DNA from: Phnomibacter ginsenosidimutans
GTDB taxonomy: Bacteria; Bacteroidota; Bacteroidia; Chitinophagales; Chitinophagaceae
Assembly: GCF_009740285.1 (NCBI RefSeq)
Contig: NZ_CP046566.1
Span: 2,476,501 to 2,540,500 of the forward strand
Direction of reading: 5' to 3'
DNA: 64,000 nt
The position numbers and the translations under genes were made by a program. This document shows, one piece after another, positions 9,199-18,693 of this stretch. Positions within the stretch are counted from its first letter, which is position 1, and each line of letters starts with the position of its first letter. A model generated the notes under the pieces. That model had not been told where the DNA came from and made no database searches. It saw only the letters and a program-made list of their open reading frames with translations.

Positions 9199-9993
9199 CT
9201 ACACCGCCACCGGCGCTTTTATGCCCGGATGGCATTGATAGTTTTGCAACTCAAAATCGGCATAGGTAAAATCAAAAATGCTTTTTACCTCCGGATTGAT
9301 ACGCATGTGCGGCAAGGCAAATGGCGTTCGGCTCAACTGCAATTCGGCTTGCTCAAAATGGTTGCTGTACAAGTGCACGTCGCCAAACGTATGTACAAAG
9401 TCGCCGGGTTCCAGATTGCATACCTGCGCCATCATCATGGTGAGCAATGCATAAGAAGCAATGTTGAAAGGCACACCCAAAAACACATCGGCACTGCGCT
9501 GGTACAACTGGCAGCTCAGCTTGCCGTTGGCCACATAAAACTGAAACATATTGTGGCAGGGCATCAATGCCATCTTGGGTAGGTCGGCCACATTCCATGC
9601 ACTCACAATGAGGCGGCGGCTATCGGGGTTGCGTTTGATTTCTTCCACCACCCAGCTCAACTGATCCACGGTTTGACCGTCGGCACCTTCCCAGCTGCGC
9701 CATTGCTTGCCATACACCGGTCCGAGGTTGCCTTCGGCATCAGCCCATTCATCCCAAATGCTTACGCCGTTTTCTTTCAGGTATTGAATATTGGTTTCGC
9801 CTTTAATGAACCAAAGCAGCTCATGTATGATAGACTTGAGGTGTACTTTTTTAGTAGTGACCAACGGAAAGCCTTCGGCCAGATTGAAACGCATTTGATA
9901 CCCAAATACGCTGCGGGTGCCCGTGCCGGTGCGGTCTTGCTTATCGGTGCCGTTTGCAATGATATGTCGGAGTAAATCGTGGTATTGTAGCAT
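9199..9993 (-). CDS. thyA: Thymidylate synthase
   Basis: Converts dUMP to dTMP using methylene-tetrahydrofolate. At 264 residues it has the length of E. coli ThyA. The catalytic cysteine is C146 in [10 protein letters not shown]. Also visible are the dUMP-binding [17 protein letters not shown], the N-terminal QDRTGTGT phosphate-binding arginine, and [11 protein letters not shown] at the C-terminus. First gene of the thyA-folA-methyltransferase run; a 127-base repeat-filled gap separates it from folA. Confidence 0.97.
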   Translation of the reverse strand: MLQYHDLLRHIIANGTDKQDRTGTGTRSVFGYQMRFNLAEGFPLVTTKKVHLKSIIHELLWFIKGETNIQYLKENGVSIWDEWADAEGNLGPVYGKQWRSWEGADGQTVDQLSWVVEEIKRNPDSRRLIVSAWNVADLPKMALMPCHNMFQFYVANGKLSCQLYQRSADVFLGVPFNIASYALLTMMMAQVCNLEPGDFVHTFGDVHLYSNHFEQAELQLSRTPFALPHMRINPEVKSIFDFTYADFELQNYQCHPGIKAPVAV

Positions 9994-10185
9994 GGGCGCA
10001 AGTTATTGCTTTCGGGCAGGCAGCAGCCAAGCTTCTCCACCCCGTGAAATGAATGTGGAGAATGCAACTCTTCTCCGAAATGATTGTTAATGCTATGACA
10101 ATCAACGGCATTTAGCAAATCCTCAACGCCGCATGGCACAAAACTTGAATAATTTACCCCAACAGGCAGGCGATACAGACAGCTG

Positions 10186-10193
10186 TAGGTTTG
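10186..10193 (+). promoter_or_regulatory. Candidate -7 element of the porin-like gene
   Basis: TAGGTTTG matches TAnnTTTG and lies 46 bases before the ATG at 10240. No convincing -33 element is seen. Confidence 0.4.
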
Positions 10194-10239
10194 TACCCTG
10201 CATGTATTAACTTAAAGCACATTATCAAATTCACCCTCT

Positions 10240-10848
10240 ATGAAAAAATCCTTTCTCGCAGCCGGAGTTGCTGCCATCCTGAGCCTTGCTGCCACACAAA
10301 CACAAGCTCAAGTATCGCTGGGCCTCAAAGGCGGTGCCAACGTGAGCAACCTCAACGGTCTTACCGTCAACAATTTTGAAACCAATGCAACCGTTGGTTT
10401 TCACATTGGTGGCTACGCTGCTTTCAATCTCGGCCGCAACTTTGCCATCCAGCCCGAACTCATGTATTCCACACAAGGTGCCAAGCTGGAAAACTCCACT
10501 TCTTCCGAAAACCTGAAGCTGAATTATTTCAATGTACCGGTGATGGCCAAGTTCATTACCAACAGCGGCTTTTACTTTGAAGCTGGTCCGCAAGTGGGTT
10601 TCCGTACTGGCGACGTTACCATCAACAGTAGCCAGGAAGACCTGAAATCAGGCGATTTCAGCGTAGCCGGCGGTCTCGGTTTTGTAGGTAAAAAACAAGG
10701 CTTCGGACTCGGTGCCCGCTACAACGTAGGTGTTTCAAAAATTGGTGATGCCAACTCTACCGCTATTCAAAACGCCGATTACAAAAACGGTGTACTCCAA
10801 ATAAGCCTCTACATGCGGTTGTTTGGTGGGGGTAAACTCAAAAAATAA
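10240..10848 (+). CDS. Outer-membrane beta-barrel protein (porin family, PorT-like)
   Basis: Protein of 202 residues with a signal peptide (MKKSFLAAGVAAILSLAATQ, cleaved near TQAQ). Alternating beta strands follow: LGLKGGANVSNL, TVGFHIGGYAAFNLG, FAIQPELMYSTQGAK, FNVPVMAKF, FYFEAGPQVGFRTG, FGLGARYNVGVSKIG. This is the standard pattern of small outer-membrane barrels of the OMP_b-brl_2 type in Bacteroidota. A strong terminator follows. Its cargo or structural role is unknown. Confidence 0.85.
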   Translation: MKKSFLAAGVAAILSLAATQTQAQVSLGLKGGANVSNLNGLTVNNFETNATVGFHIGGYAAFNLGRNFAIQPELMYSTQGAKLENSTSSENLKLNYFNVPVMAKFITNSGFYFEAGPQVGFRTGDVTINSSQEDLKSGDFSVAGGLGFVGKKQGFGLGARYNVGVSKIGDANSTAIQNADYKNGVLQISLYMRLFGGGKLKK

Positions 10849-10873
10849 CGCCCACGCATTGTTGCTACAGCAT

Positions 10874-10910
10874 AAAAAATCCCGCCAGCATTTGTTGGCG
10901 GGATTTTTTT
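10874..10910. terminator. Bidirectional terminator
   Basis: AAATCCCGCCA / TGGCGGGATTT stem with an 8-base loop, flanked by A on the left and T on the right, so it can serve both the barrel gene (+) and proline dehydrogenase (-). A second hairpin (CCCTGTTG / CAACAGGG) follows at about 10913-10939. Confidence 0.85.
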
Positions 10911-11011
10911 GCCCCTGTTGTTCGCCTGACCAACAGGGAAAGTAGTAATTACATGATATGCAGCTTTCAACTTTGCTTTGTTTGTCGGGCGACCAACAAA
11001 GGCGCAAATGC

Positions 11012-12250
11012 TTATTTCACACCACGGCGAATGATTTCCTTTTTGATAAACATGAGCTCACGGCCGGTTTGACCACCTACGCTGCTGTTTTCCTGAGCAC
11101 GGCGCATGAGGTATGGAATCACTTCTTCAATAGGACCAAACGGCAGGTATTTGCTCACATTACAACCGGCCTTAGCGAGGTTGAACGTGATGTTGTCGCT
11201 CATGCCAAACAGCTGGCTAAAATGTACCCGCTCATGGTTAATGGGTAACCCTTTTTTCTGCAGTAAATCCACCGCCAGTTTATTGCTGTGTTCGTTGTGT
11301 GAAGCCAAAATCAACGAGCACTGGTCAAGGTGATCGATGCAGAGTTGTACTGCTTCATCGTAGTCGCGGTCGGTACTTTCTTTATCGGGCTGAATGGGCG
11401 AAGGATAGCCCATGTCTTCGGCACGTTTGCGTTCTTTTTCCATGTAAGCGCCACGCACCAGCTTGGCACCCACCACAAAGCCCCGCTCCTTACCAGCTTC
11501 CATCATGCTGCGCAAAAAAGCCAACCGGTCGTGGCGATACAGCTGCAGCGTGTTGTACACCAAACAAACGCCCTTGTTGTATTTGTCCATCATCAGCATT
11601 ACCAACGCATCCACGGGATCTTGTATCCACGTTTCTTCGGCGTCAATGAGTACGCCCATGTTTTGCGCCATCGCATGTTGGCAAATGCTTTCTGTACGGG
11701 CCACTACCCGGTTCCACTCTTCCCTTTCCTGCGGGGTAAGCTGGCTGAGTGCTGCTTCATATCGCTTAACCAAGGTACTGGTAGAACGATGCATGAAGTC
11801 ATCGAGTTTTTCGAGCAATGCAAAGCGGGCAATGCCGGTCACTTTTACACTCATGAAAGGAATATTGGGCTGCGTACCTGCATAGTCAATCACGTTGATG
11901 AACTGCTGCATGGTATGGTCGAAGCTGCTTTCTTCCTGTCCGCCTTCGGCGCCATAATCCAATATTACCTGTACATGGTGCTGCCCCAGCAAATCCACCA
12001 CAGGTTTGGTTTCTTCGAGTGTTTCGCCACCTACAAATTGTTTGAAAATGGTTTTGCGGATGATGCCTTTTATAGGCAAACCACTTTTGATAGCCCAGGG
12101 TGTAATGCGGGTACCCAGCTCTACCAACCACTGATAGCCCATGCTGCTAAACAAAAACTGGGCTTGTTTCAGGTCTTTGTCCGACTTGTATTTGAAGGCG
12201 TTTTCGGTGTTCTCAAAATTGAGGGTCACCTTTTGTACGGTTGTATCCAT
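11012..12250 (-). CDS. Proline dehydrogenase
   Basis: FAD-dependent oxidation of proline to pyrroline-5-carboxylate, the first step of proline breakdown. Its 412 residues match the monofunctional Bacteroidota enzyme. Visible barrel motifs are VLIDAEETWIQDPVD, VVGAKLVRGAYMEKERKRA, LILASHNEHS and the C-terminal YLPFG and YLMRRAQENSSVGGQTGRE, which carries the Arg pair and Glu that bind substrate and flavin. No pyrroline-5-carboxylate dehydrogenase is adjacent, so the second step must be encoded elsewhere. Confidence 0.93.
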   Translation of the reverse strand: MDTTVQKVTLNFENTENAFKYKSDKDLKQAQFLFSSMGYQWLVELGTRITPWAIKSGLPIKGIIRKTIFKQFVGGETLEETKPVVDLLGQHHVQVILDYGAEGGQEESSFDHTMQQFINVIDYAGTQPNIPFMSVKVTGIARFALLEKLDDFMHRSTSTLVKRYEAALSQLTPQEREEWNRVVARTESICQHAMAQNMGVLIDAEETWIQDPVDALVMLMMDKYNKGVCLVYNTLQLYRHDRLAFLRSMMEAGKERGFVVGAKLVRGAYMEKERKRAEDMGYPSPIQPDKESTDRDYDEAVQLCIDHLDQCSLILASHNEHSNKLAVDLLQKKGLPINHERVHFSQLFGMSDNITFNLAKAGCNVSKYLPFGPIEEVIPYLMRRAQENSSVGGQTGRELMFIKKEIIRRGVK

Positions 12251-12369
12251 AAAATATCAGGCTGCAAGTTGAGGCTGCAAAATAAGCGGAAACAGCAGAA
12301 CCGAAACCTGACGAAGCACAGGTGTGGGAAAACGCAGGCACTTGCTGCTACAAAAAACCGAGGCGGTAA

Positions 12370-13087
12370 CTAAAACACAATGCGGCCATCGAGTTTTTCC
12401 AACTGTCCGCTCATAGCATCGCCCAGCGGTATGCTTGCTTTCAACTGCTTGCCGTTGGTGCTGGCATTGCCGATATTCGATTCTTTGATGTTGGCTGGCG
12501 CATCAACTTTCAATACATAATTGGCGTTGGGCATCATTGCAAACATGGCTGACATGGATGGATCTGCGGCCTTATCTTCAGCCATCATTTCCGTACGGCG
12601 CAGGAGTTCTCCATTTTGCAGCGCATAATGCATCACCTGCGGAAAAAATGCACCCAAACCCGGCGTTCCTTCTTGCCCGGCCATATTACCCACTTTGGGT
12701 AAATACTGCATCATATAGGCAATCTCATCCAGTTGATTGAACTGCAATGAAAAATTGAAAATGAAAACAGAATCTTCTTCACTGGCTTTGATGCTGGAGG
12801 TCACTCTTTCCCAAAATGCAGGATTCTCCAACCCAGCTTTAACCGCTTCTGCTTTCAGGTTGATCGATCGTATCCACATTGCCCAATGCTTTCATGGGAT
12901 TGTCTTCTCCACCCGCTTGCTCCAGCAGCGCTTTGGCTGTGGGGGCTTTGTACATGCCACTCATGTCGATGCTGATGGTGAACAGACCGCTGCCATCTTT
13001 GCGCAGTTGCAGCCATTCTTCAATTTCCAAACAACTGGTGCAGCTAAAAGCCAACAATACGAGCAAAGCGAGGATGGGACGATTCAT
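12370..13087 (-). pseudogene. Lipoprotein of unknown function, broken by a 4 bp duplication
   Basis: The N-terminal part starts at ATG 13087 (MNRPILALLVLLAFSC) and has a lipoprotein signal peptide with the lipid cysteine in SCTSC, followed by LEIEEWLQLRKDGSGLFTISIDMSGM. At 12862-12869 the sequence GATCGATC replaces a single GATC, shifting the frame after GNVDTI. The rest continues in another frame as NLKAEAVKAGLENPAF to the stop at 12370, for about 238 residues in total. The pattern (polar beta-rich head, later hydrophobic/amphipathic part) resembles uncharacterised Bacteroidota lipoproteins. Unlike most indels in this window the change is a 4-base tandem duplication, so genuine inactivation is more plausible. 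Confidence 0.6.
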
Positions 13088-13175
13088 GTGATGAAACTGA
13101 TTTGAGGAAAACAAATATTCCGTTTTTCATTGGAATTAAATGGAAGGCAGTTTATTGCAACTCAAATTATTTACG

Positions 13176-13568
13176 ATGCAACTCTCCCTTGCTCAAATTG
13201 CCATTGTAGTACATGATTACGACGAAGCCATTGCCTTTTATTGCGGAAAGCTGGGCTTTACCCTCATAGAAGACACGGTAATGAGTGCCAGCAAACGTTG
13301 GGTAGTGGTATCGCCCAACGATGGTAACGGTTGCAGATTGCTGCTGGCAAAAGCTGCTAATGAAGAACAGGCCAGCCGGGTGGGCAATCAAACCGGTGGC
13401 AGGGTGTTTCTTTTCTTGCACACCAGCAACTTTGATGCGATGTATAACAGGCTGCTAGAGCAGCAAATCACCATTGTACGACCACCCTCCAGCGAAGCAT
13501 ACGGACGGGTTTGTGTGTTTGCCGATGGCTACGGCAACCTCTGGGATTTGATTGAACCTGCAGAATGA
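13176..13568 (+). CDS. VOC family (glyoxalase/bleomycin-resistance fold) protein
   Basis: Protein of 130 residues from ATG 13176 (MQLSLAQIAIVVHDYDEAI); an in-frame start 36 bases upstream is less likely. Two beta-alpha-beta-beta-beta units are visible: AIVVHDYDEAIAFYCGKLGF first, and VFLFLHTSNFDAMYNRLLEQ with VCVFADGYGNLWDLIEP second. The terminal GNLWDLIEP carries the usual metal-binding Glu. Members include glyoxalase I, dioxygenases and resistance proteins; the substrate cannot be assigned. It stands alone, divergent from the broken lipoprotein. Confidence 0.8.
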   Translation: MQLSLAQIAIVVHDYDEAIAFYCGKLGFTLIEDTVMSASKRWVVVSPNDGNGCRLLLAKAANEEQASRVGNQTGGRVFLFLHTSNFDAMYNRLLEQQITIVRPPSSEAYGRVCVFADGYGNLWDLIEPAE

Positions 13569-13670
13569 TGCTTTTCAAAACATGAGTTACGATACTGCAC
13601 AGGCCAGGAAGCCTGCACAAGGTCAGCGGTAATCCTAAATCATCTGCGATAATCCGCGTCCCGTTTGCAT

Positions 13671-16600
13671 TTACTGCAAATACTCCTTCGCCATTACATC
13701 ATACAATTCCAACAGTTGATTGCTTTGGCCTTTGTCGTCGAAAAACTTTTCCCAGGTGCTGAGCGGTTCCCAAATGCAAGTGCCCTTGCCCCTGCCACCG
13801 GGCACAGAAAATGCCAGCTTGTTCACCTCCGTTTTTCGGTGCGAATATTCCACCACCATCACATCTTTCTGAAACTGCTTCGACAGCAATGCCAGGCTGT
13901 TTTCCAAATCGCTGAGCGTACCATGCCAGCGTGGATAGTATGACAATCCAATCACATCAAAATGAACACCACGGCGTTGCATTTCCTGCACAAAAAAAGC
14001 GGCTTCATCGTATTGGCCACCGAGTGCCACATGCATCATCATGATGGTATTAGGTGCTACTGTTTTTACCGCCGCTGTGCCAGCCATCAGCAACTGCGCC
14101 AGGCTATCCGGGTGTTGAATATTGCCTTCGGGCCACACAATACCATGATTGATTTCGTTGCCCACCTGCACCATATCGGGCAACGTGTTTTGGGCTTTCA
14201 ATGCTTCCATCACAGTTTTGGTGTAGTTGTACAAAGAGGTTTGCAACGTGCTAAAATCCTGTCCTTTCCATGCCGCAGGTTTGTATTGTTTGCCGGGATC
14301 AGCCCAATAATCACTGTAATGAAAATCGAGCAGGAGTTGCAGACCCGCTGCCTTCACCCGCTTGGCCATGGCCAGTGTATTTTTTAAATCGCAAAAGCCT
14401 TGTTGGGGAGAATATCCGCCTTCATTAGCTGGCTCATTAAAAACACGTAGCCGTACATAGTTAATCCCATGATCTTTCAAAATAGCAATGGCATCTTTCT
14501 CCACGCCTTTGTCGCTAAAACGCATACCCTTGGCTTCCAACTCTGGCAAAAAAGAAATATCAGCCCCCAACATTTTCCCCACAGGAACGGGCTTTTTCAT
14601 CTCGGCAGTCAATGGATATTTTGCTGCATTGGTGACCACTGCTACAGATGCCGGCGCAACGGTTACGATGTCGGTGCCGCCAGCATAAATACCTGCAGCG
14701 CTAGCTTCAAACTTAATCATGCCCGCTTCGCCGGTAGACTGCAGCAATACCTGACATTTACCATTGAACAACCGGCGCTGCCACATTCCATCGGCGCATT
14801 TGTCGGGCTCATGACTGCTGGGGTCGCCATTGCCTACGCCAATAATTTTGCCCGGCCCCGTAATGCTGAACCGAATTAAATTATCAGCCGTTGGAATATC
14901 GCGGCCCTGTGCATCCTGCACCGAAATATTGATGACTGCCACATCTTTGCCATCGGCCAACATGGTTGTTTTGTATGGCGTTACTACTACATCAACAGGG
15001 CTGCCAGTGGTTTCTTGTTTTGCCGTCAGGATGCGTCCTTTTTTGTAGCCAATGGCCTTGAGTGTGCCGGGCTCAAAAGGCACTTGCCATTGCAAATGCG
15101 AATTCCGTTCCATCACTTTTCTGCCGAGGCTTTTGTCGTTCAAAAACAACTCCACACTATCGGCATTTGAGTTCACCCACACATCCACCAGTTTTTTGGG
15201 CTTGCCCCATTCGTTGTGGTGGTTCCAGTGTGGCGAAATGTGCAGCACATCTTTATCGGTCCACCAACTTTGGTAGTAATAGTAAATGTTTTTGGGGAAG
15301 CCACACACATCCATCACCCCGAAATGCGAATTGATATTGGGCCATTCGTAAGGTGTGGGTTCACCACGATAATCGAAGCCCGTCCAAATGAAACCACCCA
15401 GCCAGAAATCGTTGCTGGCAGCGAGTTTCCACCATTCTTCGGCACGGCTGGCCCACCACGGTGCAGTAATATCCTGATCGGGCACATACCCCCGAATGCT
15501 GTCTTTTACATATTCACCACGAGTGGTAACGGTGCTACCCATTTCCGTACCAATAATGGGCTGATTGGGATGGTCGCGGTGATAATCGGCCACGGCAAAC
15601 TGCCGGTAGTTGAAGCCCCGCACCGGTATCACTTCATTGACACCCTTGAATGTATTGGGCAAATCGGCTGCATAAGTACATGTACGTGTCGGGTCGAGGA
15701 TTTTCATTTTTTCCAACAAGGATAGGGCTATGCGTTTACCAAATGGGTTGGTTTGAATCCAGCCTTCTTCATTGCCAATCGACCACATAAAAACCGATGC
15801 CCTGCTTCGATCCCGTTTTACTAAACGGGTAAGCTGGTCTACATATTCGGGGCTGCTGTTGAGCAAGCGTTGCTCATTCATCACCAGCATGCCGAGGCTA
15901 TCGCAGGCATCGAGCAGTTCGGGCGTGGGTACATGGTGGCTGGTACGGTAGGCATTAGAGCCCATTTGCTTGAGCAAACCAATACGGTAATACTGCAGAT
16001 AATCAGGCAAGGCGCTTCCCACACCCGCATGGTCCTGGTGATTATTGGTGCCCAAGAGTTTTACATGCTGACCATTTACAAATACACCGTTGGGTTTCAC
16101 CTCAATGTGTCGTACACCAAAGCGAATGGTTCTGTCATCAATCAATTGTCCGTTATGCTCAACAATGTATTGAATGCGGTACAAATAAGGATCATCCAAC
16201 GACCAGCGACGTACCGTAGGCAAGGCAATGCTTTGTGTGACATTCACTTCACCTGTAGCCGGAACGGTTACCAATTGCGGTTTGCTTTTCGCTACAATCC
16301 GGCCATCTCTTTCTTTAATAATACTGGTAACGGTTACAGTATTGCTGCTGGCCGAATGCTGCTGCAAAGTGCCCTGTACATGCACGGTAGCTTTATTATT
16401 GGCAAATGTTGACCACGCATAAATGCCATCCTGTGCTACATGTATGGGCGACATTTTATGCAGCCACACATGACGATAAATGCCAGCGCCTTCATAAAAC
16501 CAACCTTCGTATTGGGTAGCATCTACCCGCACCACAATTGTGTTGGGTTTGTCGAACTGTACATAATCGGTAATGTCGTACGACACACCTACATAGCCGC

Positions 16601-17081
16601 TCTGGTTGTTGCCCACAAAAAAACCGTTTACCCAAATATTCGCATCTCTGAAAATGCCATCAAACTCCAGCACCAGTCTTTTTGCTGAGTCGGCTTTATT
16701 AACGGTAAACTGCTTGCGGTACCAGCCAATGCTGGTTTCGGGAAACAAACCACCCACAGGTTTAAAGCCATGCTGGATGACATCAAAATTTGAAGACTTT
16801 GTAAAAGGTAACTCTACCGCCCAATCATGCGGCAGGTTGAGGGTACGCCAACTGCTATCGTTGAATTTTGGATCGATGGCCGTTTTTGCAGTAGCACCAG
16901 ACTTTGCAAAAATGTTGGCAATGCCATAATTGAAATCCTTTTCAGGATTGCCGGCATGGCCGAAATGAAATTTCCATTGATCGTCGAGCAATTGCTTTTC
17001 ATACAGCTGCGCAAAGCCTGTACTCAACCCACACACAAACAAGAGCAACAACAAATGCCTATAAAAAAATGACGCTTTCAT
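13671..17081 (-). CDS. Fused GH2 beta-galactosidase and GH53 endo-beta-1,4-galactanase
   Basis: Secreted enzyme of 1136 residues from ATG 17081 (MKASFFYRHLLLLLFVCG, signal peptide); an ATG 48 bases upstream adds a non-signal leader. Residues ~25-600 are a GH2 glycosidase: sugar-binding and immunoglobulin-like domains, then a TIM barrel with acid/base Glu in WSIGNEEGW (~438) and nucleophile Glu in IIGTEMGS (~513). Residues ~600-820 are the DUF4982 and invasin-like domains common in this GH2 subgroup. Residues ~830-1136 form a complete GH53 barrel with QVGNEINHG (acid/base) and VMVVEYSH (nucleophile). GH53 cuts beta-1,4-galactan internally and GH2 would release galactose, so one protein could handle type I (arabino)galactan. 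No SusC/SusD genes are adjacent. Confidence 0.9.
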   Translation of the reverse strand: MKASFFYRHLLLLLFVCGLSTGFAQLYEKQLLDDQWKFHFGHAGNPEKDFNYGIANIFAKSGATAKTAIDPKFNDSSWRTLNLPHDWAVELPFTKSSNFDVIQHGFKPVGGLFPETSIGWYRKQFTVNKADSAKRLVLEFDGIFRDANIWVNGFFVGNNQSGYVGVSYDITDYVQFDKPNTIVVRVDATQYEGWFYEGAGIYRHVWLHKMSPIHVAQDGIYAWSTFANNKATVHVQGTLQQHSASSNTVTVTSIIKERDGRIVAKSKPQLVTVPATGEVNVTQSIALPTVRRWSLDDPYLYRIQYIVEHNGQLIDDRTIRFGVRHIEVKPNGVFVNGQHVKLLGTNNHQDHAGVGSALPDYLQYYRIGLLKQMGSNAYRTSHHVPTPELLDACDSLGMLVMNEQRLLNSSPEYVDQLTRLVKRDRSRASVFMWSIGNEEGWIQTNPFGKRIALSLLEKMKILDPTRTCTYAADLPNTFKGVNEVIPVRGFNYRQFAVADYHRDHPNQPIIGTEMGSTVTTRGEYVKDSIRGYVPDQDITAPWWASRAEEWWKLAASNDFWLGGFIWTGFDYRGEPTPYEWPNINSHFGVMDVCGFPKNIYYYYQSWWTDKDVLHISPHWNHHNEWGKPKKLVDVWVNSNADSVELFLNDKSLGRKVMERNSHLQWQVPFEPGTLKAIGYKKGRILTAKQETTGSPVDVVVTPYKTTMLADGKDVAVINISVQDAQGRDIPTADNLIRFSITGPGKIIGVGNGDPSSHEPDKCADGMWQRRLFNGKCQVLLQSTGEAGMIKFEASAAGIYAGGTDIVTVAPASVAVVTNAAKYPLTAEMKKPVPVGKMLGADISFLPELEAKGMRFSDKGVEKDAIAILKDHGINYVRLRVFNEPANEGGYSPQQGFCDLKNTLAMAKRVKAAGLQLLLDFHYSDYWADPGKQYKPAAWKGQDFSTLQTSLYNYTKTVMEALKAQNTLPDMVQVGNEINHGIVWPEGNIQHPDSLAQLLMAGTAAVKTVAPNTIMMMHVALGGQYDEAAFFVQEMQRRGVHFDVIGLSYYPRWHGTLSDLENSLALLSKQFQKDVMVVEYSHRKTEVNKLAFSVPGGRGKGTCIWEPLSTWEKFFDDKGQSNQLLELYDVMAKEYLQ

Positions 17082-17235
17082 ACCTAAGGTTTGGATGCTT
17101 GTAAACGAATGCGCCAAATTAACGAACATCCTGCCGCTGAAATCCTATTGTATGTCAGTTTTGCGTCAGTAAGAAATGGATGAGCGGAGCAGCAACATCA
17201 GCAATGCTGCCTACTTTGGCGGCAAACATTGGCAA

Positions 17236-17701
17236 ATGAAAGTTTTACTGCTCTCCATTGGCCTGCTTTTTGGCGGGCAAACGCTGCAGGCGCAACCCAC
17301 AGACTTGCCCGCTTATAAGCCGGAAAATATTGCACTCTACAAAACAGTGGTAGCCCTCGACAGTACTTTTTTCATGCCTACAATACCTGCGGTATGGCCA
17401 CCATGGCCGATATGTTTGATGAAGACATTGAATTTTACCACGACCGTGGCGGCCTCTCTACTTCTAAAAAGATTTGCTGCAAGCGTTGCAAAACAACATT
17501 TGCAACAAAGTGACCCGAATCCTCATCCCAGGCACTATTGAGGTGTACGAAATTCCCGGTTACGGCGCTATTGAAATGGGCTGGCACAAATTCTTCAACA
17601 AACAAGAACCCAATGCCCCGCAGCATGCTTCCAAGTTTGTACAAATCTGGAAAAATACCAACGGCAAGTGGACGCTGGCAAGAGTGGTGAGCTTGCACTA
17701 G
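17236..17701 (+). CDS. Secreted NTF2-like (DUF4440) protein, frameshifted twice
   Basis: From ATG 17236 a signal peptide (MKVLLLSIGLLFGGQTLQAQ) precedes an NTF2-like cone domain. Two single-base losses break it: a T6 run at 17367-17372 (seven T expected) and an A5 run at 17466-17470 (six expected). After repair the protein reads DSTFFHAYNTCAMATMADMF, then DIEFYHDRGGLSTSKKDLLQ, and ends in the frame of KFVQIWKNTNGKWTLARVVS, about 155 residues. These are hallmarks of the DUF4440/SnoaL-like fold. The role is unknown. Two independent homopolymer losses in one short gene point to sequencing error rather than decay. Confidence 0.72.
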
Positions 17702-17704
17702 TGC

Positions 17705-17908
17705 AAGGGAAATAAGAAATATCGAATAAGGAATAAGAAATAAATAAGTTGGGAAAATGATGAATTGGGAATGATGAATGCAAAAGAATAGAGGCCCATT
17801 AAGTTTTAAAAAAACTTCGTGAGCCTATGTACATTCCTCTTGTACCTCCGTGGTTCAAATCTCTTCGTGCTCCTTGCGCCTCCTTCGTGTCTTCGTGGTT
17901 CAAAAAAA
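17705..17908. repeat. Degenerate phrase repeats
   Basis: A GAAATAAGAAATATCGAATAAGG-like run (17710-17745), a GATGAATTGGGAATGATGAATG run (17758-17781), then units built on CTTCGTG...CCTCC...GTGGTTCAAA repeated three times up to the stop codon of the SDR gene. The last family returns at 21.0-21.2 kb. Confidence 0.65.
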
Positions 17909-18625
17909 TTAGATGGCCTGATGATTAAACGGCTGCAACACCATTTCACTCACCACGCCACTGGCAGGCTGCTGTGCCAAAAACCAAATCGCCTTCGCTG
18001 CTTCTTCTTCCCGAATCATCTTGTCCCGCTGCACCCGTAGGTCGATGTTATCCCAGAATGCAGAATCGACGCCACCCATGAAAATATTGGTGATGCGAAT
18101 CTCTGTCCGCTTCAATTCTTCCCGAATGCTTTGCAGCATGCCTGTGAGGCCATATTTACTGGCGCTGTAGGCCGCAGCACCTGCCATCGGGACTTTGCCG
18201 AGTACGCCGGGGATGTTAATAATGAGTCCTTTTTTCTGTTCTTTCATGGCAGGTAAAAAATGCTTGAGCAACAAAAAGGGCCCAAACAAATTCGTTTGTA
18301 GCGTCAGCTGAAACTCTTGTGCCGAAAGGCTTTCCATAGGTTTGATGATGCCAATGCCGGAGAGAATCACCAACACATCCACAGCAGGTATTTGTGCTTG
18401 TACGCCGGCTGCCAATGCGGCTACGCTTTCTTCACTGGTGACATCTACGGTAAACAAACGCTGTGCAGGCACTTGCAACTGCTGGCCCACGGCATGAAGT
18501 TTTGCAGCATTGCGGCCAGCCAAAAAAAGCTGTGCACCACTCCCCTGCATCAGCCGGGCTGTTTGTGCACCAATGCCACCCGTTGCACCCACAATCAACA
18601 CATTTTTACCTTTCAAACTTTCCAT
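17909..18625 (-). CDS. SDR family NAD(P)-dependent oxidoreductase
   Basis: Short-chain dehydrogenase of 238 residues from ATG 18625 (MESLKGKNVLIVGATGGIG); the upstream in-frame ATG lacks conservation. Cofactor motif is GATGGIG, the NNAG-equivalent position reads LSGIG, and the catalytic pair is in YSASKYG. A catalytic Ser at the usual position is not obvious: the strand reads LIINIPGVLGKVPMAGAAAY, where Ser is normally expected around PGVLGKV, so activity may be atypical. It is divergent from the photolyase-like gene, sharing a 68-base promoter region; SDR genes are often found with bacterial photolyase clusters. Confidence 0.82.
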   Translation of the reverse strand: MESLKGKNVLIVGATGGIGAQTARLMQGSGAQLFLAGRNAAKLHAVGQQLQVPAQRLFTVDVTSEESVAALAAGVQAQIPAVDVLVILSGIGIIKPMESLSAQEFQLTLQTNLFGPFLLLKHFLPAMKEQKKGLIINIPGVLGKVPMAGAAAYSASKYGLTGMLQSIREELKRTEIRITNIFMGGVDSAFWDNIDLRVQRDKMIREEEAAKAIWFLAQQPASGVVSEMVLQPFNHQAI

Positions 18626-18693
18626 GAAAAAACATTTGCCACTAACAACAATAGGCCACACAGTTTGTTGTTATGCTCAGCAAAAAAATCTTC

